From Chloroflexota bacterium (GTDB taxonomy: Bacteria; Chloroflexota; Anaerolineae; Anaerolineales; Villigracilaceae), in contig JACRMH010000041.1 of the NCBI GenBank assembly GCA_016219545.1, forward strand, positions 1 to 64,000: a DNA stretch of 64,000 bases, written 5' to 3'. Below the pieces are notes generated by a model. It was not told where the DNA came from. It searched no databases and saw only the letters and a list, made by a program, of their open reading frames with translations. Within the stretch, counting starts at the first letter, position 1; each line of letters begins with the position of its first letter. Shown one piece after another: positions 24,996 through 34,276 of this stretch. A program made the position numbers and the translations under genes.

Positions 24996-25563
24996 TTGCA
25001 ATCTCCGTATCCATCAACTGGGACGCCAATAATTCTTTAAGGCGGTCACGGGCATAATTCAAGCGTGACATGACCGTGCCAAGCGGGATGTTGAGCGTGG
25101 CGGCAATTTCCTGATAGGAAAGCCCGCCATATTCGCGCAAGGTGAGGACGCTTCGGTTGGCTTCTGACAACGACAGGATGGCCCGCTGGACGGCAAAGGC
25201 GCGCTCTTTTTCCAAAAGGACGGTTTCGGGCCCGGCTGACGAGTCTGGCGTCGAAAGAGTTTCGAGATCGAGCAGCGGCGTTTTGGGGTCGCGCCGTAAC
25301 ACATCCAGCGCCGCGTTGACCGCGATGCGGTAGATCCAGTTACGCAGGGATGTGCCCGGGCGGAAAGAAGGCAGATGCAGCCAAGCCTGAATGAAGGCAT
25401 CCTGGGCCGCATCTTCGGCCAGTTCCACATCGCCGCACATGCGATAGACCACGTTGACAACACCGGAGTGGTGGCAGCGGACAAGTTCTCCGAAGGAGTC
25501 ACGATCGCCTGTTTGCGCTTTGGCAATGAGGAGCGCTTCTGTTTCTGCGTTTGGGCTTGTCAC
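24988..25563 (-). CDS. ECF RNA polymerase sigma factor with cognate anti-sigma
   Basis: 191 residues beginning with a GTG codon; AAAGGAATA lies 6 nt upstream. Region 2 contains DAAQDAFIQAWLHLPSFRPG and WIYRIAVNAALDVLRR. Region 4 contains LSEANRSVLTLREYGGLSYQEIAATLNIPLGTVMSRLNYAR. It directs polymerase to its own regulon and is restrained by the zinc-finger protein encoded next. The membrane protein at 23002-24144 may be a target or part of the signal pathway, which is inferred from position. Confidence 0.92.
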   Translation of the reverse strand: MTSPNAETEALLIAKAQTGDRDSFGELVRCHHSGVVNVVYRMCGDVELAEDAAQDAFIQAWLHLPSFRPGTSLRNWIYRIAVNAALDVLRRDPKTPLLDLETLSTPDSSAGPETVLLEKERAFAVQRAILSLSEANRSVLTLREYGGLSYQEIAATLNIPLGTVMSRLNYARDRLKELLASQLMDTEIANG

Positions 25564-25661
25564 TTACTATTCCTTTTCTTTTCACTTTCACTTAGTTAAC
25601 GGATCGTACGTTGATTTTATTCGGTAATTATCCAAGTTGCTGCCTTGAAACGAAAAAGAAC

Positions 25662-25800
25662 GTGTCGCCCTGAGGGAGCGTGCTTGTTGCGACCGACACT
25701 TGCGCCGCGCGCCAGCGCGGTGAGGGTCTCGGTTTACTGTTTCAGAGATGCTTCAGGGCAAAAAAACGCCCCTCAGCAAGACACAACAAGAGTATCGTGA
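25662..25800 (-). repeat. Dispersed intergenic repeat, copy C (inverted)
   Basis: The reverse complement holds GAGACCCTCACCGC, GCTGGCGCGCGGCGC and AAGTGTCGGTC (core 25691-25730), matching copies at 1172, 4027 and 31792. Outer parts TGTCGCCCTGAGG and GTGTCTTGCTGAG resemble those of copies B and D. Further on, ATTGCCAAAGCAA (25824-25836) pairs with TTGCTTTGGCAAT (25839-25851). Confidence 0.6.
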
Positions 25801-25914
25801 CAACTCGGGATAATCAATAAAATATTGCCAAAGCAAGTTTGCTTTGGCAATCGAAGAAGATTTGGTCATGCCCCGTATTCCTGTTGATTCAACAACAATT
25901 AAAAGTAGATACGT

Positions 25915-26076
25915 TTAAGTACAAATTGACGAGACCGTTAAGCTCATTAAGTCCTTGCGCAGACAAATGATGTCCCATTCTTCCAACCAGTGGTCTGCGA
26001 CCAACAGTAATGATAGATTATTTCCGCGCGGTGGATTTGATCGAAATTCGACCTGAAGAAACATCGCAACATTCAC
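25915..26076 (-). other. Short open frame of unknown status
   Basis: A frame from GTG 26076 or ATG 26064 to TAA 25915-25917 encodes about 50 residues. It includes VEFRSNPPRGNNL and VADHWLEEWDIICLRKD, whose composition looks protein-like. No SD is visible, and a stop precedes the GTG. It may be the end of a decayed gene. I do not recognise it. This and the repeats are all I see between 25564 and 26096. Confidence 0.25.
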
Positions 26077-26096
26077 TGTTCAAGAGTGATTAAAAG

Positions 26097-26130
26097 AATC
26101 AATGCCTTGAGCAATTTCAAGGCATTGATT
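26097..26130 (-). terminator. Hairpin terminator after the beta-propeller remnants
   Basis: AATCAATGCCTTGA (26097-26110) pairs perfectly with TCAAGGCATTGATT (26117-26130). On the minus strand it is followed by CTTTTAATC, a weak T-run. Confidence 0.6.
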
Positions 26131-26269
26131 TAAGGCAAACTCGCCGGTTTTTAGAGATAAAAAAAGATAGCATCCATCATCCAACATGATTCATTCCGCA
26201 AGTCACGTACGGGGCAATTTTCTTTGTTGGAGTTCTGGATGTTGGAAATGGGAGAAAACACTCCCAGCC

Positions 26270-26573
26270 TTATTTTCCATAGACAAAAATTTCACATCCC
26301 CTGATGAAAACTAAATTTACCCCTGTCGAAACCATTTTTTGGGGATCAGTTTCGATTGAAAATGGGAAAAGGGCTATTTGCAAAGAGCCAAGTTCTTCTC
26401 CACTTTCTTTATCTAAGGCGTAAATTATCTCATAGGGCGGATCAAGGACATATATATTTTTATCTATGAAAGACAAATCCTCCGGGCTGTGCGTGAAGGA
26501 CAGGGTAAGTATCGCCAAGGAAGTATTCACCTGAGCAATTCTGCCAACATCATAAATATATGTGTTTAATCAA
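26270..26573 (-). pseudogene. C-terminal fragment of a beta-propeller-like protein
   Basis: About 100 residues are open from a stop at about 26576, without a convincing start (only GTG 26530 lies inside). The text TYIYDVGRIAQVN, FIDKNIYVLDPPYEIIYALD and GVNLVFIRGCEIFVYG has the spacing of propeller blades, and the gene lies just after another propeller lipoprotein in the same orientation. It is probably the tail of a deleted paralogue. Confidence 0.4.
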
Positions 26574-26663
26574 TCACTCAGGGCATAGGTCTAAATCAGA
26601 ATTCAAGTCCAAAGTGATTGGTACATACTTTTGTCCTGCAATGATCTGCACAACTATACTCAT

Positions 26664-27707
26664 CTACTTGGAGACCTGTAACCAAAAAAGAATATCACCT
26701 CCAGCTTCTGATATGAGTTTTGGTTCGCCACCAGACTTTGGGATAATGTACAAGGCATTAAGTGAATTCTCACTGACACTGCTGTAAATGATCCACTCAT
26801 TGTCTGCTGAAATCACAAAAGATAATATCGGTGTATCAGAAGGCATAACAACTGATGATATCTGATTTCTGGTAATTGGATCAATGAAACTAATCCGATT
26901 TTTTTGCGCGACAGCAAGGATGTTATCAAACGTCCATTTGGCTATAGATGTTTCTTCAACACCTAACATAGATGGGATAATCTGGCACTGTGATGTTGCG
27001 TCCAGACATTGGGTTTCAATTAAATAAGGACCGTGCGCAGAAGAATCGCGTGCATCTTGCGGATTGGATACATAAAAACTCAGGAATTTTCCATCAGGTG
27101 ACCAGGACAATTCACTTATCACCCCATTTTCCGGAAGCGAAAATGTTTTATCGATAATGGGCGTGTCACCATCGATATGAACAACGGCAATATGATCCCA
27201 GCATGAGACAGCTAATTTCTTGCCATCGGGCGACCATCCAGATGTATTATCAGACAAATAGCAATTTGGTATACGAAATTTTTCCGCTTTATACGTTCTT
27301 AAATCGACCAACGTTAATTCGTATATGCCGAAATCAATAAAGTTAGAATAGGCGATGATTGATCCATCAGGAGAAATCGTGGCGTTTTTTGCAATATCTT
27401 CAATCAACATCCCTTGTTCTTTCCCATCTATAGACATTAAGAATATAGACTGAATTTCAACGTAATTGACCGATTCCCCTCTAACAAAACCAATATATGA
27501 TCCCAGCGGTAAGTTCTCTAACAAACTAGGTGTTGCTTCAGGTTGTTGAGTCTTATTTGTGATAGCTGTAAATGACGGGGTCAGTGTTGGAATCGATAAA
27601 TTGCTCCCTTGCGAACACCCGACCAGAATTATTGTCAGAGCGACCATAAATATCATCTTGCTTTTGATATCAATATTCTTTGGATGACTCCTAAATTTTC
27701 CAAGCAT
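26664..27707 (-). CDS. WD40/TolB-like beta-propeller lipoprotein
   Basis: 347 residues. A signal sequence ends in the lipobox LVGC at about residues 28-31 (MVALTIILVGCSQGS), followed by a Thr/Pro-rich linker (PTLTPSFTAITNKTQQPEATPS) and WD40-like PD repeats. The repeats contain ATISPDGSIIAYSN, GWSPDGKKLAVSC and SWSPDGKFLSFYV, the TolB-type SPDGxxLA motif. It would be anchored outside the cytoplasmic membrane. Two in-frame Met (residues 1 and 18) are possible; the second places the signal directly at the start. Partner unknown. Confidence 0.8.
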   Translation of the reverse strand: MLGKFRSHPKNIDIKSKMIFMVALTIILVGCSQGSNLSIPTLTPSFTAITNKTQQPEATPSLLENLPLGSYIGFVRGESVNYVEIQSIFLMSIDGKEQGMLIEDIAKNATISPDGSIIAYSNFIDFGIYELTLVDLRTYKAEKFRIPNCYLSDNTSGWSPDGKKLAVSCWDHIAVVHIDGDTPIIDKTFSLPENGVISELSWSPDGKFLSFYVSNPQDARDSSAHGPYLIETQCLDATSQCQIIPSMLGVEETSIAKWTFDNILAVAQKNRISFIDPITRNQISSVVMPSDTPILSFVISADNEWIIYSSVSENSLNALYIIPKSGGEPKLISEAGGDILFWLQVSK

Positions 27708-27727
27708 GTTTTTGACCTTTCCTTTAA

Positions 27728-27982
27728 AATCCCCCAGCTAAGGATTTACAAACTGCAATATGGAGCAGAACGATTGATGAGGGCAGAAACATTATACTGT
27801 GCAGGACAAAAAACGATTTGATTCAGGAATGGTACAAATATGAACGTCAGTACCGTTCAGGGCAATATGATACTTGCACTCGCATAGTGAATGTGATAGC
27901 CTTTCAAATCGTTGATCCTTTTCTCCCTTCATCTGCATCCGCCACACTCGAAGGGTCTGAAATCACTGAACAGGAAAACTGA
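27728..27982 (+). other. Open frame without a start codon, possible gene remnant
   Basis: Open for 84 codons after TAA 27725-27727 to TGA 27980-27982, with no ATG. Composition looks coding (NDLIQEWYKYERQYRSGQYD, then RIVNVIAFQIVDPFLP). It ends 14 bp before the glycosyltransferase start. It could be the tail of a deleted first gene of the glycan operon, or chance. Confidence 0.25.
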
Positions 27983-27996
27983 AATTATTGCCTGCC

Positions 27997-29148
27997 ATGA
28001 AAAAAATCGCAATTGTCCATGAATGGTTTGTCACCTATGCCGGCTCGGAGAAAGTCGTTGAGCAGCTTTTACATGTGTTCCCGCACGCGGAACTATTCGC
28101 ATTGTTCGACTTCATGCCGGAAAACGAACGCGGCTTTTTGCAGGGCAAACCTGTCCACACTTCTTTCCTGCAAAACTTCCCCTTTATCAACAAAAATAAT
28201 TACAGACTCTTTCTACCGCTCATGCCATTGGCTGTTGAGCAGTTGGATGTTTCTGCTTATGATCTCGTGATCTCCAATTGTCACGCCGTTTCCAAAGGTG
28301 TGATTACAGGCCCGGACCAATTGCACATCGGATATATCCATAGTCCCATGCGCTATGCCTGGGATATGCAAAATACATATTTAAACAATAGCGGTTTCGG
28401 CATGTTGAAGGATATTGCGGCACGCACTTTATTACATTACGTCCGCAACTGGGATGTGATCGCCGCCAACCGCCCGGATGTTTTGCTTGGCAACTCGCGC
28501 TTCATCAAACGCCGCATGGAGAAGATTTATCGGCGCTCTGCCCGCGTTTTCTATCCGCCGGTGGATACAGATAAGTTCATTCCCGGTACACAGCGCGAAG
28601 ACTTCTATCTCGCGGCCTCGCGGCTCGTTCCATACAAACGCTTTGACTTGATCCTGCAAGCCTTTGAATCCATGCCGGATAAAAAACTGATCATCATCGG
28701 GGACGGACCAGAATCACCACTTTTGAAAAAGGTCAAAGTGCCGAGCATTCAATGGCTTGGCTACCAACCTGACGATGTGTTGCGCGATCACATGCAAAGA
28801 TGCAAGGCTTTTGTTTTCGCTGCCAAGGAAGACTTTGGGATCATGCCCATCGAAGCGCAGGCTTGTGGTGCGCCGGTCATTGCATTTGGCGAAGGCGGAC
28901 TGACAGAGACGGTCATCCCGCTGGGTGAGGATTCCCCCACCGGCATCTTCTTCCGCCCGCAAACTGCGGAGGCATTACAGGAAGCGGTACATACTTTCGA
29001 ATCCAATGCAGATAAATTCACCGTTGAGAATTGTCGTAAGAACGCCGAGCGTTTTTCCAATGCGCGTTTCCGCCGTGAGGCAGAGGAGTTGGTGGAAGAA
29101 GAATGGAGTAAGTTCCAGAAATCAATTACGTCAACGGGTAATTCATGA
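27997..29148 (+). CDS. GT4-family glycosyltransferase (WbaZ-like)
   Basis: 383 residues of a retaining GT-B glycosyltransferase adding a sugar to a lipid-linked glycan at the inner membrane face. The N-terminal domain starts KKIAIVHEWFVTYAGSEKVV, whose AGSEK segment is typical of the WbaZ/mannosyltransferase type. The C-terminal nucleotide-binding domain contains GDGPE and the EDFGIMPIEAQACGAPV (E-x7-E) motif. I choose ATG 27997 over an in-frame TTG at 27988. The stop overlaps the next gene by 4 nt (ATGA), so the two are coupled. Confidence 0.85.
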   Translation: MKKIAIVHEWFVTYAGSEKVVEQLLHVFPHAELFALFDFMPENERGFLQGKPVHTSFLQNFPFINKNNYRLFLPLMPLAVEQLDVSAYDLVISNCHAVSKGVITGPDQLHIGYIHSPMRYAWDMQNTYLNNSGFGMLKDIAARTLLHYVRNWDVIAANRPDVLLGNSRFIKRRMEKIYRRSARVFYPPVDTDKFIPGTQREDFYLAASRLVPYKRFDLILQAFESMPDKKLIIIGDGPESPLLKKVKVPSIQWLGYQPDDVLRDHMQRCKAFVFAAKEDFGIMPIEAQACGAPVIAFGEGGLTETVIPLGEDSPTGIFFRPQTAEALQEAVHTFESNADKFTVENCRKNAERFSNARFRREAEELVEEEWSKFQKSITSTGNS

Positions 29149-30212
29149 GCGGACATATTTTCATCAATGGGCGATTCCTGTCCCAGCCGCTGACAGGTGT
29201 TCAACGCTACTCCCATGAATTACTGCGCGCACTGGATGAGCTCGATCCAAACGTAGAATTGACCTGTCTCGCGCCGCCGGAAGATTTTCCACGCCCCAAC
29301 TGGAAAAATATTGAATTGAAAGTCATCGGTAAGAATCGGGGGAATGTATGGGAGCAGTTCGACCTGCCCTTGTGGTTGAAAGGCAGATTCCTCTTTTCTC
29401 CGTCCAATATTGGTCCCGCGTTTTACAGGAATCAGGCTGTCACATTTCATGATGCATCCGTCTTTGCAGTGCCTCAAGCATACTCGCGGATGTTTAAAGC
29501 GAAATACAGATTTGTCTTCCATCAACTCGTAAAAAGCGCCCGTTGTATTTTGACCGATTCGGTTTTCTCACAAAGAGAATTGGCAAAGTATCTTGATTAT
29601 GATTTGAGCCGCTTCAATGTCGTTCCACTCGGCGGAGATCATCTTCAAAATATTCAAACGGACGACCATATCCTCGAATCTTATGGATTGCGCGGTCAAT
29701 CCTATATATTGATGGTGGCCAGTCAGAGTCCGCATAAGAACACTCCCCGTTTATTGGAAGCAATTGTCAGATTAAGAGGAGAAACGAGATTTGCCCTGGC
29801 AGGCGGTAGTTTCAAAAACGTTTTCCAAAATTCCGAGACGAGTCAACTCCCGTCCAATGTCATCCAATTGGGTTATATTAACGATGCAGAATTAAAGTCG
29901 CTTTACGAACACGCCCTCGGTTTTATTTTCCCCTCGTACTATGAAGGCTTTGGACTGCCCATCCTTGAGGCGATGAATTGCAATTGCCCAGTTTTGAGTT
30001 CGCTGTCCGCATCATTGCCTGAAGTTGGCGGTGACGCAGTGGTTTACTTCGACCCATTCAACGTGGATGATATCAAGAACAAGATCGAAAACTTTATTTC
30101 GGACTTATCACTTCAAGATGAACTGCGTCAGCGCGGTAAAATCCATGCCAAACAATTTGCATGGAGCAAAACGGCGCAACGGACTTTAGATCTGCTGTCA
30201 CCATACTTTTAG
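29145..30212 (+). CDS. GT4-family glycosyltransferase
   Basis: 355 residues. The N-terminus GRFLSQPLTGVQRYSHELL is the donor/acceptor loop seen in WbcN/mtfB-like mannosyl- or fucosyltransferases. The C-terminal domain has VASQSPHKNTPRLLEA and PSYYEGFGLPILEAMNCNCPV (E-x7-E). It overlaps the previous gene by 4 nt and is followed 20 bp later by the WbaP-like gene, so all three are one operon. Sugar specificity is not readable. Confidence 0.88.
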   Translation: MSGHIFINGRFLSQPLTGVQRYSHELLRALDELDPNVELTCLAPPEDFPRPNWKNIELKVIGKNRGNVWEQFDLPLWLKGRFLFSPSNIGPAFYRNQAVTFHDASVFAVPQAYSRMFKAKYRFVFHQLVKSARCILTDSVFSQRELAKYLDYDLSRFNVVPLGGDHLQNIQTDDHILESYGLRGQSYILMVASQSPHKNTPRLLEAIVRLRGETRFALAGGSFKNVFQNSETSQLPSNVIQLGYINDAELKSLYEHALGFIFPSYYEGFGLPILEAMNCNCPVLSSLSASLPEVGGDAVVYFDPFNVDDIKNKIENFISDLSLQDELRQRGKIHAKQFAWSKTAQRTLDLLSPYF

Positions 30213-30232
30213 CTTGACGGATACGTTGAAAT

Positions 30233-31693
30233 ATGCCCCCGACCATTGTATTCAAGGATGAATCTTTTTTGGCTCCCCGTCACGGCGGATGGCGCTGGTT
30301 ATACCGCAGGGCGGTGATGACCGGCTTCATGGTCTTAAGCGATGTGTTGATGATCTTTGCCGCGATAGAATTTGCGCTCTTATTGTGGATGCAAGTGCGC
30401 GCCGACCTGGTCCCGGCTCACTATCAATCGCTCCTCCTGCCGGTCAGCATAATATTCGGCTTTATTTATTTTTCTTTAGGCTTGTATCCCGGGGTGGGAC
30501 TCGGATCGGTTGAAGAGGAACGCCGCATGAGTATCGGCACCACGCTGGGGATGATGGGCTTAATGGGATTAAGCTTTTACCTGCGGAACGCTAATGAATG
30601 GTCGCGCGCGGTGCTGGGGTTGACCTATCTCTTTGTTCTACTCGGGGCGCCGGTGGCGCGAAAGGTGATGAGGAGGATCGCCCTGCAGCTTGACTTGTGG
30701 GGATTGCCCGTTGTCGTCATTGGCGAAACGGAGGAAACAGAGCGCATTTATGCCAACTTGAATCGCAACTGGCTGCACGGATTGCGCCCGGTGTTGTGCA
30801 TCCGGGTTGATTCGCTACACCATATTTTCCCACCTGCCTCGCAAAAAAAGAAGATCAAGCAATGGGATACCCAGGGACTCTTTGAAGGGATTGATATTGC
30901 CATCATCGTGCCGCATCAACTGCCGCTGAATGCAGTGAAGAATGTACTGCTTCATCCCTCGCATCATTTTCAACGTGTCATTGTCATGCTCAATGAGGCG
31001 CGCATGGCTCCGATCTGGTTTGCACCGTTAATGCTTTCCGAGCATTTGGGGTTGGAAGTCAAATGTCAATTGATCAATCCGCTGCATCAGGCAGTCAAGC
31101 GAATGGTTGATCTCGGTCTGATCTTGATCTCCCTGCCGGTCTTGATCCCCATTTTTCTATTATTCATGATCGTCATTAAACTCGATAGCCCGGGACCAAT
31201 CTTTTATACACAAAAACGGATAGGTCGGGATGGGCGCGATATTCTCATTTGGAAATTCCGCACCATGATGAACAATGCCGAATCCATTCTTGAAGCAATG
31301 CTTGAAAAAGATGATGCATTGCGCGGGGAATGGGATCAAAACTTTAAACTTAAGAATGATCCGCGCATCACCCGTGTGGGTAAATTCCTGCGCCGCACGA
31401 GCCTGGATGAACTGCCCCAGTTGTGGAATGTCTTGAAGCGCGAGATGAGCCTGATCGGACCGCGTCCCATCGTGACCGAGGAGATTCCCATCTACGGCGA
31501 CGACTTCGAGATATTCAAGCAAGTCGTGCCCGGCATGACCGGCATGTGGCAAATATCCGGGCGCAATGACCTCACCTACGACGAGCGTATCGGACTCGAT
31601 GTTTATTACGTTCAGAATTGGTCCATCTGGCTGGACTTGCACATCTTGATGCACACCCTGCTCATCGTCCTGCAAGGACGCGGGGCGTATTAG
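30233..31693 (+). CDS. Undecaprenyl-phosphate hexose-1-phosphate transferase, WbaP-type
   Basis: 486 residues; the initiating enzyme that loads a sugar phosphate (galactose or a relative) on undecaprenyl phosphate. The N-terminal half has four membrane helices and a CoA-binding-like Rossmann domain (about 165-265, VVVIGETEE). The C-terminal PHPT domain starts with a fifth helix ([19 protein letters not shown]). It contains the catalytic regions [41 protein letters not shown] and [13 protein letters not shown]. The ending [18 protein letters not shown] is closest to WbaP rather than WecP. It starts the glycan made by this cluster. Confidence 0.9.
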   Translation: MPPTIVFKDESFLAPRHGGWRWLYRRAVMTGFMVLSDVLMIFAAIEFALLLWMQVRADLVPAHYQSLLLPVSIIFGFIYFSLGLYPGVGLGSVEEERRMSIGTTLGMMGLMGLSFYLRNANEWSRAVLGLTYLFVLLGAPVARKVMRRIALQLDLWGLPVVVIGETEETERIYANLNRNWLHGLRPVLCIRVDSLHHIFPPASQKKKIKQWDTQGLFEGIDIAIIVPHQLPLNAVKNVLLHPSHHFQRVIVMLNEARMAPIWFAPLMLSEHLGLEVKCQLINPLHQAVKRMVDLGLILISLPVLIPIFLLFMIVIKLDSPGPIFYTQKRIGRDGRDILIWKFRTMMNNAESILEAMLEKDDALRGEWDQNFKLKNDPRITRVGKFLRRTSLDELPQLWNVLKREMSLIGPRPIVTEEIPIYGDDFEIFKQVVPGMTGMWQISGRNDLTYDERIGLDVYYVQNWSIWLDLHILMHTLLIVLQGRGAY

Positions 31694-31720
31694 GGTGTGT
31701 ATGCAAAATCAATTACATGG

Positions 31721-31846
31721 TGTCATTCTGAGGAGCGGAGCGACGAAGAATCCCTGTTTTTGCCTAAAATCAACTTGAATTTGGCAAAAACGAGACCCTC
31801 ACCGCACTGGCGCGCGGCGCAAGTGTCGCTAGCGCTCAGGGTGACA
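31721..31846 (+). repeat. Dispersed intergenic repeat, copy D (most complete)
   Basis: The ends TGTCATTCTGAG (31721-31732) and CTCAGGGTGACA are nearly inverted. Inside lies GAGACCCTCACCGCACTGG then CGCGCGGCGCAAGTGTCGCT (31792-31830), the core shared with 1172, 4027 and 25691. It fills the 200-bp convergent gap between wbaP and the methyltransferase. Confidence 0.65.
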
Positions 31847-31895
31847 CAAAGTTAATTTGCATACAGACCGTGGCTATCTAACTAATGAGTGTGAA

Positions 31896-32699
31896 TTACA
31901 ACTTTCTAAAAAGATATTCGGTATTGGCCTGACCGGTCTTCATGGTAAGCATTTCCAGTTGATTCCGATCCGCCCATGCTTTTACATCGGCACGTTTGGC
32001 GAATTCCATCGGCCAGCCTCCCAGCCAGTCTTTGATGTCGTTATAGATGGCCATCCCCCGCTCGTTTTTATACCCAATTGAACGGGCGATCAGATGCGGG
32101 ATATTTAATACATTCCCAGCCAGCATAAATTTCCAAACATACCAAAGTTCCGTCCTGCGTCTTCCAAAATTGGATGTGAGGTTATATCGTTTCTTAACAT
32201 CCAGCCAAAACTCCGGCGTAGGGTTGACCTGGATCTCATAATCATAAAGAGCGATATAAAGAAGAGCGCCTTTTTTTGCAAGCTTGGCGGTGTTATCCAT
32301 GGCTTTCCACATATTACCTGTGTGGTGCAAAACTCCCCACGAGTAGACAATGTCTGCCGGCTCCACAGTGCGAATAAAATCGTCATCAAGTATGGAACCT
32401 TGTATCGCCTGCCAGTTTCCCGGGTTTCCAGCAAATTTTTGCACAAGTTTTGTTGCCTGGACTGAATTCATATCATAATCAAACCCGAATATTTTTTCCG
32501 CCCCGGCACGGAATGCCGCCAGTGAGTGCAAGCCGCTGCCACAGCCAATATCAAGAAAGGATTTCCCATTCAAGTTTTCCAAGCCCAAGAACTCAAGGAT
32601 GTGCCTGCGCGACACATCCACCCGCTCTTCACTGAAATGTTTCTTGATGTAGTCTTCCCAGTTTTTACCAAAGCCGTAACGCAAATTTTCATTGGACAT
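31896..32699 (-). CDS. Class I SAM-dependent methyltransferase
   Basis: 267 residues. Motif I is FLDIGCGSGLHSLAAFRAG (about 49-67), then GFDYDMNSV (motif post I) and SWGVLHHTGNMWKAMDN. A long C-terminal region (about 165-267) contains RTELWYVWKFMLAGN and ends TGQANTEYLFRKL. It probably methylates a sugar or lipid-linked glycan, as the last gene of the exporter operon. Its start has AGGAG 9 nt upstream. The substrate is inferred only from context. Confidence 0.85.
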   Translation of the reverse strand: MSNENLRYGFGKNWEDYIKKHFSEERVDVSRRHILEFLGLENLNGKSFLDIGCGSGLHSLAAFRAGAEKIFGFDYDMNSVQATKLVQKFAGNPGNWQAIQGSILDDDFIRTVEPADIVYSWGVLHHTGNMWKAMDNTAKLAKKGALLYIALYDYEIQVNPTPEFWLDVKKRYNLTSNFGRRRTELWYVWKFMLAGNVLNIPHLIARSIGYKNERGMAIYNDIKDWLGGWPMEFAKRADVKAWADRNQLEMLTMKTGQANTEYLFRKL

Positions 32700-32753
32700 A
32701 AGTTTCTTCTCCTGAAAGGAATTATCAAACCTGAATAATGTAAATGCCGGGTA

Positions 32754-34241
32754 TCAACTTGAATATATCTTACGAATCACATTTTCATACTGAGTGATCA
32801 CAGCATCCTTGTCATGATGCTCCCGGACATACTGCAAAATGGACGAACTCATTCGGGCATATAAGGCATCATCATTCAACAGACTGCACACACTGTTCAC
32901 GAAAAGATCAAAATCGCCGCCACAGGTGATTCCGCAGCCATGACGGGAAAGCATTTCTCCGGGGTCGACGTCTGTGGCGACAATCGGCACACCATACTTT
33001 GCGGCTTGCAGGAATGTGTTGGGGAAACCTTCAAAAACAGATGTGCTCACCAGCATGCGGGCGGAAGCAAAGTACTTTTCCACTTCTTCAAAAGGCACGC
33101 TCTCGATCAAAGTGACGTTCGGCAGGGATGCCGCTTCCGCGGCGCAGCGTGAATAAGTCTCGGGGATGGCCTTGTTTATAATAAGAACAAAAGACTGGTT
33201 GGGCAGTCGGCGGGCCAGTTCCAAAACAAGGGATGGTCTCTTGATGCGTTCATCCGCTTTGCCCACCCATAAAACACCTTCAGGCTTGTCTGCACGCGGA
33301 TAGTTGGCATTCAGGTTGATGGGATTGCCGATCACAATGCTGTCACTGCGCCCGTAGCCTTGTTCAAGCATCCGCGCCTGCTTCCGCGTTTGTACAACAT
33401 GGAAGGCGGCCTTTTCTATTGCGTACGTTTTTTCGAAGTAGGATTCCGTATACATATCCCTGCCATTCGGATCCAATTTATATTCGGGAAAGTAATCGTA
33501 TTCAGAACCTGCAAAGAAAACATATTTCTTTTTATTACTGAGGCAGTAATTGGCAACAACAGCAGACATATGCTGGTTGCCCAACACAATGTATATGTCC
33601 GCATTCACTTCTTCGAGGATGTCAACATCACTGCGTAAAATAACATGAGCGCCCTCATGATCTAGAGCGGCAACTATATTGCGGGACAGGAACATTGCTT
33701 GTTTTGATGATGCCAAGAATTTCCTTGCCGCCTGAATGAAACTTTTGACAATGGCTTTTAATGCGATAAATAAAATTCTTAATGCCTTCAAGTTCGTCAG
33801 AGCAAACGTGTAACCTATATCTAAGACACTCTGGGCAAAAGGAAGCAGAACAGCTCTTCTTGTGCTGGAAATTGTTTCCCTGCTCAATCTTTCTTTTATC
33901 AAAATGGATAAGGAACTATGCTGATCCTTCAATTTGGATTTGAGTCCCGGTCTTTTTCGCCTTGAGTTGGTGTTCGATGAATCATCAGTGGACTCACTTT
34001 GGGCCGGGGAACCGCCCCTTTTCCCGATCCATGAGACGAGCCGCACTCCATCCCGATACTCAACATGAGGCTGTCCATACTCGGCGACAATGATGGTCAC
34101 ATCGAAGTTGCCCCGCTTTGCCAATTCCCTGGCGATCAAAGACATTCGGGTTTCCCAGCCGCCAACCTGATATTTATGGTCGGTGTTAAAAAGGGGATAG
34201 CAATAAAGACCGTAGAAGCAAATGCGGGGTTTTTCTTCCAT
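32754..34241 (-). CDS. GT4-family glycosyltransferase with long insert
   Basis: 495 residues, about 110 more than usual GT4 enzymes. The N-terminal GT-B domain (RICFYGLYCYP, QVGGWETRMSLIARELAKRG, GQPHVEYRDGVRLVSW) is interrupted at about residues 80-190 by a Ser/Lys/Arg-rich stretch and hydrophobic helical segments (SVLDIGYTFAL, FIALKAIVKSFIQ). This looks like an inserted membrane-associating module. The C-terminal domain has VGKADERIKRPSLVLEL and STSVFEGFPNTFLQAAKYGVP. It is the fifth gene of the wzm-led operon. Confidence 0.8.
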   Translation of the reverse strand: MEEKPRICFYGLYCYPLFNTDHKYQVGGWETRMSLIARELAKRGNFDVTIIVAEYGQPHVEYRDGVRLVSWIGKRGGSPAQSESTDDSSNTNSRRKRPGLKSKLKDQHSSLSILIKERLSRETISSTRRAVLLPFAQSVLDIGYTFALTNLKALRILFIALKAIVKSFIQAARKFLASSKQAMFLSRNIVAALDHEGAHVILRSDVDILEEVNADIYIVLGNQHMSAVVANYCLSNKKKYVFFAGSEYDYFPEYKLDPNGRDMYTESYFEKTYAIEKAAFHVVQTRKQARMLEQGYGRSDSIVIGNPINLNANYPRADKPEGVLWVGKADERIKRPSLVLELARRLPNQSFVLIINKAIPETYSRCAAEAASLPNVTLIESVPFEEVEKYFASARMLVSTSVFEGFPNTFLQAAKYGVPIVATDVDPGEMLSRHGCGITCGGDFDLFVNSVCSLLNDDALYARMSSSILQYVREHHDKDAVITQYENVIRKIYSS

Positions 34242-34276
34242 GTGTGCTCGATAAATGGGTGACTAAAATATTCTCA

